Part shown: positions 1 through 12,100 of the stretch, in pieces
Layout: each line of letters starts with the position of its first letter
Position numbering within the stretch: the first letter of the stretch is position 1
DNA from: Helicoverpa zea
Lineage: Eukaryota > Arthropoda > Insecta > Lepidoptera > Noctuidae
Direction of reading: 5' to 3'
DNA length: 64,000 bases
Assembly (NCBI RefSeq): GCF_022581195.2
Contig: NC_061456.1
Coordinates: 5,830,501-5,894,500 of the forward strand
Notes under the pieces: generated by a model
What the model was told of the DNA's origin: nothing
The model's input: the letters and a program-made list of their open reading frames with translations, nothing else
Databases searched by the model: none
Translations under genes and position numbers: made by a program

Positions 1-100
1 ACGCTCGCTGTGGACTTGAGAATCGAAGGCGGTGGATCGCCGTTTTCGTTAACTAAACATAAGGGCTGTCCGAAAGGTCGTGTTGTCGTCACCTCCGTCT
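1..100 (-). CDS. Stac: STAC-like gene, exon running off the left edge (residues 658-689)
   Basis: Acceptor TTTACAG and a phase-1 entry, then an open frame to the window edge. It encodes TEVTTTRPFGQPLCLVNENG and a Pro/Ser continuation ending ILKSTAS. No domain is recognisable here. The SH3 domains expected of a STAC protein would follow outside the window. Confidence 0.7.
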
Positions 101-3100
101 CTGTAAAGACAATGTGCGGACAAAACAAAATAAATAAAAGCAAAATATAAATATAAATAATAAAGAATCACAAATAAAAGAAAAAATATTGTGGGAAAAC
201 AAAAGGAAATGTACGGGTCGAGTATGACATTCGGCCGAGTTCGTCATTCATTACGCCTATTTAGGAAAGGTGGATGAGCCCTGCAGGGACAGGATAAAGC
301 AACTAAGGTGCTTGTCGAGCTTCGACTATTTTTTAGTCCTATTGTCTAATCTAACACTGCAATCGCGAAACAAAAATAAATAAACATAAAATACTGAACA
401 CACAACGAAAACGTGGCACCGTAACCCAGAAGACTGGACAAAGAAAGCTGTGAGACTGAGAGAGCGATGCGCTACGGCAGCCGTGGGCGCGTACTTTCTG
501 GCAGGGAAATGGACCGGTGCTGCGGCGAGCCGCGGCGCGACCGCGAGCCCCACATGGACAAACTCTTGACGCCGGCGAACAGCTTCCGCCGCACACCGCC
601 GTCGGGCCGCGTCGTCCCGCCTACCGACAAGCAGCGCTCAGTACCGACCGCACCCCGCCCCCGCCCTGCGCCCGCGACTAAACAATGCGTGCAAAAAACA
701 ACTCGACACTACTGAAAACGAGTGAATCTGAGTGAAGCTGCCGGACGGCCGTCGCACGTCGTGACGCGACGCGAACGGCCGCCAGCCTACGGCGCGACTC
801 GAGCGGAGAAGCGAGCGAGCTCGGGTGCGGCGCCAGACCTGAGCTAGAGGAGACGGGCTGCGGCGCCACGGCCAGGCCGGCGGTCGGCCGCGCCGGCGAG
901 CGCGCGGGCGGCGTCTCCTCCGGGGCTGACACGCGCACTACCGGGCCCCCGCGCGATTCCCCGCCGCCGCCCGGCTTCCCAATTTCGTTGGCCCTCTTCA
1001 GAACTTGGTAGGTCAGATCCACTTCCTCCTCTGAGCATCGAGCGAAATGCGATTAGATTCAGGTTCGCGATACGACGAAGTTTAGTGATACTCAAATTGT
1101 TATTGTGTGCTTGAGGTGGAGTATCATGTCTAGAACTCGCTTGTTAGTGGGTAACCGTTTATGTACAGTATTTTGTATTTGGACAGAGGATCATTGAGTT
1201 TTGTTAGTCATATCGAACGCTCGGCTTCGGAAGGGTGCACAGGGGTCACTCCTGTCTGATACCGTACCCGAGTCACAGTAGCTATCGAAATCATCATCGA
1301 ACTCGACAGATCCCTTGAATGAGATCTTGGTAAGTCTCTGTCCCGGCAGCCACCCGTCCTGCACCCCTGGACAACGTGAGGTTAGCTTCCGACTGTGTTC
1401 ATAGCTATACGTGAATGTGATCGTTGTGTGTTTTGCCAAGCTCAATGGGGCTGTGTATTATGTTCTCACGTTCAAAGTAATTCATTCATTTATTTGTATT
1501 TTATATATTTTTGCATTATTGACATTGTCCAGAGTTCCTACTTTAAACAATTATGTAGATGTAGGTATGTCAACTGTTATAATAACATCTGTATGAATCG
1601 AATCTTAGTTGTCCATATTAACAAAGAACTTACCATAACTTCTGAATGCATGGTTCTAATATGGTGAAGTAAGAAGTAATTAAAAGTTATACTATATATA
1701 ATTTCAGAAAACATAAGTTCTTGAAAAATCATTAGAACTCATATTTGTTCATTGTTGATTTTCTAGTTGAATCTTGATACTTTGAAATATGATACGTATG
1801 CGATTGTTAAGCAGTTCAGAATATTACTTGTTGAAATCAACTTAGCAACATAAGAGTTACAGTACAAGCTACAACAGGGCCTTACTTTCATCGTCGAAGG
1901 CTGTTTCCAATACTCTGTGGGACTCTATCTCGGATGTGCTCTTCTGCCTGCGCAGGAGTCGAGACTTAGTCTGACACCTGCCGACCTGAGGCATGCAGTC
2001 AGTGTGCACGTTCATCTTACATAGCCGACAGCGTAAGCCTTGGCGAGTATGACCTGAAACAAAGGTTCTTGATTTAGGATCCACATACAACATTTGTAAT
2101 GAGATCACATTTGCGACGGAGTACAGGGTGACTATACTAATTGGATTGTTGAATGATTTATAAAATAAACACATTGAAGGATAAATGATGGATGTCGGAT
2201 GTCAAACACGCCCTCTCAATCAATTATCGATCGAAGTTTACACACAAACTGATTGTTAGCTCGTCTATTAGGTATTGCACATCAATCAAATTTTATGGGT
2301 TAGTGTAGCGTTGTGTACCCAGTTAACTTTAACCCAGTAGTCAATGACCCAAACATAAACGCTTTTTAGTTGACTGGGGGAAACAAAAATCAGTTTAAAA
2401 ACTACAATTAATATTTAAGAATGATATAATCAGTACTAGTGAATGCTTTAACGAAATTCGAATAGTTATTTAGATATTAATGACACTATAGTTTCAAAAT
2501 TTTACAGCTACAAAGTTTGAGAACTAAACAGGCTCCAATTACGTTATGAATAGATTACTTCATCCATTCAGGATTTCATGGTAAGATAGTTAAATTATAT
2601 AAACCCAAAATGTGAAGTCACTAACCGGCCGTTACGTAAAATAATATTCCTAAACAAAATAGTATTGATACCAATCAAGCCTCGTGTTTCTTGCTAATTG
2701 TTTATTATTATTATTTTATATAATAAACGTGGCACGCAAACGCAAGGCTCAATTTATAAACTTAGTTAATGACTTCTAATTTTTTACTTTTCATTTAACT
2801 AAATAAAACTTTTCGTTGGAAAATTTAAAGACGTTAGAGCAAAGAAGTTAGAGTGAACCACGCAAAGCAGTAATCAGGACCTCCGTTGTTTTCCCCTAGA
2901 TACATTAGCATTCTTGCATTTTCTATTGAGCCATCGTTATTTCACTGAAATTGCTTACTCATATCTTTTTAACATTCTATGTCATCAGATTGAAAATTAT
3001 AGCAATTTACTTCGCAATACCAAACTCAAACACGAGGCAGGGTAAAAAAAAACAATGACAAATCTGACACATTCTAAAATATCTACTCAAGGCCGTAGTT

Positions 3101-6100
3101 CCTCGAAAGTTGTATTGATTGGTCATGTACTGTGTGATCATGACATTCTTTTGTACCTCATAGTCCATGGTTTAGAAGGTTCACTGAGGTAACCTATAGC
3201 TGTAAATAATTTTCCTTGAAAGCTGGTTGAAAACGGACTAATATCCGTTAGAAGTCCGTAAGAACAACAAAGCCATCTGAATGTTTTACTTGAGTAAGTC
3301 CTTTGTAACGTTGTACTAGGAAACGTGATTGCATGTGCACGTGTCCGCAAAGTTTAAAGGCTGTTGTAAGACAACAGCACGTGGATTCAAACCTTTGATG
3401 ACGGTTTTGTTTTTCGCTAATAAGAGAAAGTAGCTTCTAGCCTGAAATTCTATCGCCCTGCTGGTCCTAAATTCCAGCCAATATCAATAAACTACGTCAT
3501 GCTTCGTGCTAAGCAGTCTCTAAATGTGAGTCCTGTGCCTATGAGCCGAAGGTGTTTTGTTACACTTATGAAGATAGGTACATCTTTCCAATTTCACAAA
3601 AGCTGACTGTGTCTGCCAGTCAAAGCAAAGTCGAGATAATGGACCTTTATTCTGATTTAACGATACCTTTCTGTTATTAGTCGAAATCTTGTACCTAGAA
3701 GTTATTGTTGTCTTACATGTTGTGTGTCAGTTACAAACTAAGATTCTGAGAATATTCTATTGAATGGTAAATTGATATTACAAATATTAGTGTAGAGTTC
3801 AAACTTTGATAGGTAGATATTAAAGAATAACAGGACGATATTGTCGTTGAGCAGACCTCCGTAGATACTAAGTAATGAAGCCTTTTATTTTATTTCATAA
3901 CTGTTTTTATGGGAAGGGATTTACATTTAATTTTCGTGTACGAAAGCAACGTTGGAAAACAGAATCACGTGTGCCTACTAATGGCTTTGCTTTCTCGTAA
4001 TTAGGTTCACATACATTCATAGTTTGCCGACTCTATTTTTAAATCTAATGAAAAACAATTTGCAACCTTGTACTTCGTTGCGGGTATCAGGTTTAGTGCC
4101 ACTAGTAGGCCATAAAGGTAATGGAATAAAGAACATTCTAATGATAAGGCGTGTTTTGTTTTCACCACTCGAGGGAATACATAGACGTTTAATTAGTGCG
4201 ATCATTTACTTAGTTGGTATTTTTTTACATATAACTTAGAACATTATTTTATTCAGTCCTATTTATTGAAGGCCTCGCCTAAATTCTAATAGATGTCTCG
4301 TATCTTTGTGTTCTACTCAAACGATGCCGCACGGAATTTTATTGGAATTGACTTTTAGTAGTTGCGATCAAACTCCAAATGCACATCTTACCTCTAAGTA
4401 CTTGTGAGCAGACATCGCAAGGCGTTATTTTCTTATACGTGTATTCTTGAAAGTTGTGTGCTTCAGAATCGCCTCCTGCGCGCATAGCGTCTCTTGCTGC
4501 TCCATTCCTCCTACAAAATAAACAACTTTTATTCTAGTGTACGAACTTATTATTCGTTATACAAATCGGTGTCAAGTTAGCTGAAGATTCAGTGTCAAAC
4601 AGGTAGTTTCAACCATAGCATTTCTACGAGTTTACGTTCCGGAAGATTTTGGTTTTAAATAGCTAATTTCTAGCTAAATTCTGTTTTTCACAATGGTTGT
4701 CATTTGTGTATTAACCCTGGCATTGTCATATTATAATATTTGTACGTCACGGATATCGACCGATGACGTCCAAGGTCAAGGGGAGACAGTCCGTGAATCA
4801 GTCTACGAGGTGGTTGGTAATAAGTCCCCAGCCGACACCGGTACAACACCTAATGAACTGTTAGGTAATGGCCTCCCTTCGCCTTGACGTTCATTCCAAA
4901 CACGAACAGTCTTCTACACAAATTACATTATCAATTGAATCAATTAACATTGGATTAGACTGAAAACATAGCAAGCACACTGAATTTATAATTTATTGCA
5001 AAACTGAATTCAAAGCCGATAGATAGGGTTGAGTAGGTAGTACAAGTTGTAACTGAAGGGTTCCAAGCACATTACTTGGCAGAAGTGTGTATTGTAGTAT
5101 AATCTATAAGCTGGTGAGAAATGTCGCTAATAAATATTTTGTTTTGTGTACACAAGCAAACATAATAAGGAACATGCTGTTTGGGATTATTTCTACGTGT
5201 CAAAAGATGAGCGGTATTTCCAATATTTGGATAAATGAAACATTTACAAACATAGGCTCACACCTACGGGGCACAGTTACCTCATTGCCATAACCGTCGA
5301 CACCGCGTGGTACATTTGATTTTTTCTTTATCGATGCAAAAAGAGAGAAACACCAAGATGAACAAAACACGAAATAAATGTGATCAAATACAATTAGTGC
5401 AGAAACCTGTGTGATAGCGATGCATTTTTAGTAATGAATGGTATTGACATAGGTTTCTTTTGTTTTTTATCACTGGATGCCATCATCACAGATTACAGTT
5501 AGAAAGTGTAAGTGATTCAATTATGATTGTGTTGTTTCCTTACAATTTTATTGTTATCGTAGTGTGAAATTAAATGACTTACACTAAACGCATTTGCTGT
5601 CACTAGACACTAGGCATGATACGATTATTAATAAAAATAGCTTCAAAATGGATGCGAATCAAATAAAGCTGATATTGTTTCATTGTGTTAATATACTTAA
5701 ATACGAGCAGACATTTCTATTTTATCAATATTCATACCCTAAATGGGACGTGGTTTTATACATTTAAATCCCACATTGATGAAGCTTGTCAAGTAAGTAC
5801 CTATGTATATAATTTTCATTAGAAAAAATATATTTCAGCAATATACAGCATGTGCACACGAAGCAAATGTGACTAACATAGGCATTGCGAAGATTATATA
5901 AATTCGTGAACACGACAGTTGGAGTGAAAATAAAAATCGTATTACGCGAAGTAGCACTCCTTATGTATTGTGTCAACAGACTAGTTCGTAGTTCTGTGAC
6001 TATTGTGTGCATCTCGTTATCTTGAGTTTCATTATTTGTATAGAGCGCTGGAAATATCGCCTGGCTGCGGACTTTCTTAGAAACTCAACACCCTCGTTAA

Positions 6101-9100
6101 AGATTCAGTGTTACACTTGAATGATCTTGTTTATTTATTGTTTGCTTATAATAAATACAGAAATTATCTGCTTCTGTTCCTTTCAAATTTTCCATTTGTG
6201 AACTAGAAATGTGTTAGGTATATTGACTTTATTCAGTAATCAATACACACAGGTATGTGAGCTATCCATCATTATAAAAGTAAAAACCTTAAGATTTATT
6301 CAAATAGCCATTTTAAACATACACGGTGTTTACTTTGGTCGTTCCACTCGCTTACTTCAGCTGCTACCCGCACTAGATCTATCTTATGTAGCACTTTTAA
6401 ATAGCTATTTGATATAATAATTAACTTTGTTAAGTACATTTAGAAGCCTTACATTGTAAAGCGGATACTTGCGTTAGTAATCTTGTTTGCACTGAGACAT
6501 AATGCTCTTACACAATGCGACTGATCAATAATTGTAATCTGATTTCTTTGACGAACGTGACTTTAGCTTTTAATTTCCCAGATTTTAAAGCTGCAATCTT
6601 CTAACAACGAGTTTCGTGCCACAACTTGTGTGCCTTGTAAATTTAAATCTGGCTCGTCCAATTTCGGCGTACATGGCACTGTTAAAATGGAAAATTGGCC
6701 AAGCGAATCATCGAAATAAGAAGTTAATTGTGCTTAATAATACCGTGAGGTCGCTGGGTACACCGTTTTATTATTTTGCTGTTTTGCCCTTGTCATTAAG
6801 TTAACTATAGCAAAATGTGGTAAGCAATACCAACTAAGAATAGGAAATCTTCAAATTCGTTGGTATTTAATTTATTAACATAAAATAATATTACAATGTT
6901 TATTTAAAAAAAAAAAACGTGTATTTTCTTATTTAGGCTATAAATGTCTCTATTGTTATGAAACAAATATTTTCCTTACTTAGGTACCTACATAAAGGTA
7001 CTCTGCATGTATATAGTAACTATCTTTTCCATTAAATAGGTACGGGTACGCCTTTAACAATGATAGCAAATTAAGATTTATGTTATAATATATGTAGGTA
7101 CTAGAAACATGTGTGTTCGGCCCATTTCAAAGCGAAGTTTATTTCCTGGCCTCGGTTATTGCTCGCTAGTGTAATTTCCTTTCACATGGTAAGCAGGATT
7201 CCAAGTTGTCTCTTGGTAGTTCTTTTGCAATTTACACTGAACCGGCAGCTTATTCAGCAGGTAGTATCCGTTTCAAAGATGGATCATGCCTACTGAAAAA
7301 CTGTTTTGTGCCAAAAGTGTTATGAAAGTCGAACGGATTATTAATTTTTGTGAAAAATGGTAATGTCTTCACATTGAACTTATCGACTCGTAAAATTCTA
7401 CGTGCTCAGCATCGGTTCGTTCAAATCTAGCTTCAGCATCCATTTTGATTACATATAATATGGCAAAATTGTAACCTGTGATGGTAGTTGGATTTCCATG
7501 CTTTAATTTATGAACTTGTGTGTTAAACTTCCAATGATTTTAAATAGGTAATGAATGATATCAAAGGTTTTATCTTACTTGTCTGGTGGTGCCGCGTGGG
7601 GTGGAGGGGCGCTGGGGGGCTTTAAGCTTCGGAAAGCCTTTAGCCACTTATTCTTCATGCTGCCAGCCGACGATGAGGACAGCTTACGGTCTACTGCTGC
7701 GGCTCCGCTGTCTGCTTTTGCCGCAAACAATTCTCTCTGCACAGAAGAAAGTCTATTGTTATCATTCCACATTCAGCTTATTCCAAGAACCAGCTTATAC
7801 CTAACAAGTATTCTCCTTGTCAATGATTTCACAAAATTTATCAAAACAAAATATTTCGTTATCCTATCTGCGTAGTATTATTTAGCTTGGCACTTTTTAC
7901 AATCCCTGTCAAGTTTCAGGCAGCGTTAAGTGCCTTTGCCAAGTTATCGTTCAATAACACGGCCATGTCTTATATAATAATTTATCTTCCAAACTGTAGG
8001 TAAAGTATGATCTAAAATCCGTGCAATATGACTGATACAAAAAGTGTTAGAGTTTTATCGGTTAGCGTGAGCCAACGACCATTTTTCAGGCATTCTTTTC
8101 TAGAATATCTTCGTACCTATTTATCGCCTTTTATAGGAAAGCGTCACGTGTAATATACGATTTCCCTGAACAAGAAAATTGATTCTGGATTTAGGATTTA
8201 TAAAATTATTTATCGTAGCAACTATATCAACCCTGACATTTCATGTAACGCTGTCGAGGATATTCCGATAGTAATTTCAGCGACAACATGATTGTCTTAT
8301 CCATCAAATGCCTAGAAGAATTGATGTGTTGAATGATGTGCGCTTGAATTATTAAGTTTACAAGCCTAACGACTTAACTACGGCGTATCTTGGAACACAG
8401 GTCACAGTTCATCCACTCGACCCAACGTCAGCCAAAGAGTTATAAGAACTCTTAGCTCAAGGAGATGTACAATGCGGGTGGCTCTCTGTTGCAAACAGTG
8501 TCGTTCGCATCATGAATAAGTATTATCTTGTATACTTTTTGAACGTTAATTTGTTTACAGTAATTAATTTGACTTCATGTATATTTAACCGGTCCTATAA
8601 AAAACAAATATTAAGCGCGTGTTAGGGAAAAGTCTTCTTGTATTTTTGCCTCTGTCATTATTTGGTGAAAATGCCTGAAGTAAGTATGCCAAAAAGAGCT
8701 CATACCGATATTCAGGTAAAGCCACTTTTTAGATATCAATCATATAGAATGATAGGGAGGAAAATTTTTGCTTCTCAAAGTAATGTATTCATACTTCGTA
8801 GAACGATTTGCAAAAAGAGTCACGCAAAATATTACCTACTTTATTTTTCCTGCTTCGTCGTTTCATCAAAATAAAACTACCATTATTTAGTTATTATTTC
8901 ACGAGGAATCCATCAAATAAAAGTGTTTCGTCGTCATGCGAGTTACGATAAGGCAGTTAAGCTGTCTAATAATATGGAATCGTTTAGGTAGATTATTGAA
9001 GCTACCATTCCAGAGTACTAAGTATTTATTAAGAAATCACGATCGTGGTATTCGCTTTCATGAAGAAAAATTCCTATGAATACTTAGACACTTTGTTGCA

Positions 9101-12100
9101 TTATGTCCTTTGTTATTAAAGTCATCATGGTAAAATGTTTTCCTTTAAGTCAGTGATAAATACATAGATACTGTCTGCAATAACGTATTAAATATTTATC
9201 CGTACCATATTTACCAAATATATGTAGAAATGGGATTTAAGTAGTAGATAGAAATATAAGTGCTTATTAAAAGGGTAGTACCTACATACTTATAGGCATT
9301 GACATATACTTATAGGCATTGACATGTAGTCATCCTCATTGATGTTAATTGCAGAAGTGTCGCTCGTATTTTGCCTACATTTTTCATTACTCAAAAAGTT
9401 TATATCTAAGTGAATTCAAAATCATGTAATATATCAAAAAGTTTATTTATATCTAATTGAATGCAAAATCATGTAATATATTAAAACCAGGAACTTATTT
9501 TTAGGGTTTTTAATATTAATTACGATGTTTTTTTTTCTTAAGAGGGCTATCACAAATTTTCGCGAATTTAATTATTTTTTCTTGAAAGTAAGAACATACC
9601 ATGACAAAGTGAAGTCTGTTTTCATTGATATTTTACCTACTGCCAGTTTTATGGCACATCTGTTTCTGCACGATTTTCTTAATCCATAATTTAAGATGGC
9701 GGGCGGGAACAAATTAATGCATATTTGTAAAATTGAATTATAAATGAAAAGTATGATATACAAGCGTTGTAATAGCATGAACAGCGTGTAATTTTACTAA
9801 CTTGACTCTCGAATAGTTTATATGTGTAAGTTTATACCTTGATATGTATTTTCTATTTTATAATTGTCGTTTCATAGACATCCATCTGACGCAGGTGTCA
9901 AAATCGCTCTGATTTGCCATTTTGGGCACTGCATAGTCTGCACTGCAGTTCAGTGTGGTAAGCTTTTTGTTCGGAACGTTCTATCTAGTACGTAGTACAA
10001 ATATATCGATGCTTATAGGTATGTGTGTACCTATTCAATAAGTACAGGTATAGGCCTTTATATACCAGTGCCCTCATGAAAATTGAAGAGTGACATTTAA
10101 GCAATGCCAATGATCGTGTTACGTACCCATTAACTTGACACTACCACTTTATCGTTCATAAAAAAAATAAGAATGGAATCAACCCACCTAGGAAAGTTCT
10201 TTTGCCAAAGAATTATGGTAGCAGTTACATAATTTGTAATGAACATGTGTGCCAAATTCCAGTTCTCTCATAATTAACTGCCTGTTTCTTAGGTATACCT
10301 ACCTATGACTGCCATGATGCCAGCTAAATATATAAAAAATACTAGTAAATTGGAACAATTATATGGCAATACATAGGGCATGTATTGCCATATAATTGTT
10401 CCAATTTAGGTAAGGCTTGCTACGCGGCGCGGTTGCATGTATGCTCCAGTATTTGGGAACATTTTGAATCGCCACACACGATCTTACCCATGCCTTGTTG
10501 CTAAATTCCGGCGAGCATTATTGCATAGCGACAATAGGACATATTATTATAACGGATGGTATTTCACACCTGCCCGAGTAGAAACCATGAGGCATGCGGC
10601 TATATGACTAACTTCAACGTCGTTATTCTTGCTTATTATTTCAAATACCACTTATAATAATTTACTTTTATGTTTTAAACCATGGGTCTCAACGTTTTTA
10701 AATAGAGTTTTGACTTTATCCGCTCACTATGTGATGCAAATTAAGTAATTTCCATCCCTTTCATTCTTCAAGCCTTTCTCAACGCTTGAGGAGAAAATTT
10801 TCGCTTAGGTTTTGTGTGTCGTCAGTCCTATAGAAAAACTGAATCACTTTTTAGTTCCATGTTCTAACGTCAATGAAATATTTTATTTGAATATGTAGCG
10901 TGTAGCGAGCGACCTAATTTTGGAATGGTGTATCTCTAGCACTCTACATCTCTATCTCTATTCGATTCGTGTTCTCTATGTAAAACAGATTTTCACAAAA
11001 TTCAACAATTGACAATTGCATGCCTTATTTTAGCTAGTTAGGCACCTACTGTTCATTAAAGAGTGTAGGTTATTGATTGCCACGCCAATTAAGTTATGTC
11101 AGTGAACTGAAGAAATCTAAGGTCAATAATGAACCTCCAAGGTTGCTATCGTAGAAATTGTTATCAGAAACTTTGGTCATAATGGATTCTACAAAAACAA
11201 AGGAAGTCAATTTGTACAAACAACTTTTAGGATTCATAAAATATTCATACTTCAATAAAACTTGAGTGAAGTTTTGAATATTGTGATAATAAAGTAAATA
11301 TTGTGGTAAATAGTGTTCCAGATTGTTGGAGGTTGTCTGACGGCGTTCATTACTGAGATCGTACTTAGGACTGGCTTCGTAACCATGTACCTGGCTTCGT
11401 ATCAATCGATTAAGTCGCGCACACAACACCAGCCTTCTGACTTTGAAATACTAAAAGCAGCACGTTATTAAGTCATGCGATCTGAACACGATTTCGTGCA
11501 TTCACCGCCCAAAAAATATTGCGTGAGCTTCTGTTTTTCGAACACTGATTTTTTTCTTCATCTACTTTCTGATTGGTTGGTCTACAAATAAGGTTTGAAA
11601 ATTAATAATTTAGGCATCTAGAAGTTGGTTAATGGACTTTTTCAGTACCTAGGTACGTATACATACATGGTAGGCAGGTAACAGTTTTCCATTAGAAGTT
11701 TCCCAAGGCCTTTGGACAAGATAGTGTTTAGAATTTTCCGATCCGCCTGAATACTAAGAACTGTAGCGGAATATCACTTGGGCCACCACCTTACAATTTG
11801 AAGAAAATCGCCATCGCTTATGATTTTGTACCGCGGCCTTAAATCAGGTGATGTGGTGGTCGACGCCGCTACACACACACACGCGCAGCGGTGCACGCGC
11901 CGAGTGCATTTCTTGGGACCGCCGGCAGTGTGCTTTAACTACGCGTACGAACGACAACTCCCGTGCTATCCGTGCTTGTTGCCTTGCTTGTAATTGTGAT
12001 CCTTTGTAAATGCTGATTATATATATTTAAATCGAGTTAATAACACTATTCATTCCTCAAGAAACCGTCATTACTATCCTCCTTCTCTGCTGCGCCTGCT

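Noticed and set aside
4693..4887. Plus-strand 64-codon frame with a hydrophobic, signal-like start
   Set aside because: No splice context, no recognised family, and a biased composition; it is indistinguishable from a chance frame or repeat fragment.
7555..7875. Plus-strand frame of 106 codons
   Set aside because: It is the reverse of the STAC-like exon at 7,579-7,736 and its translation is not protein-like.
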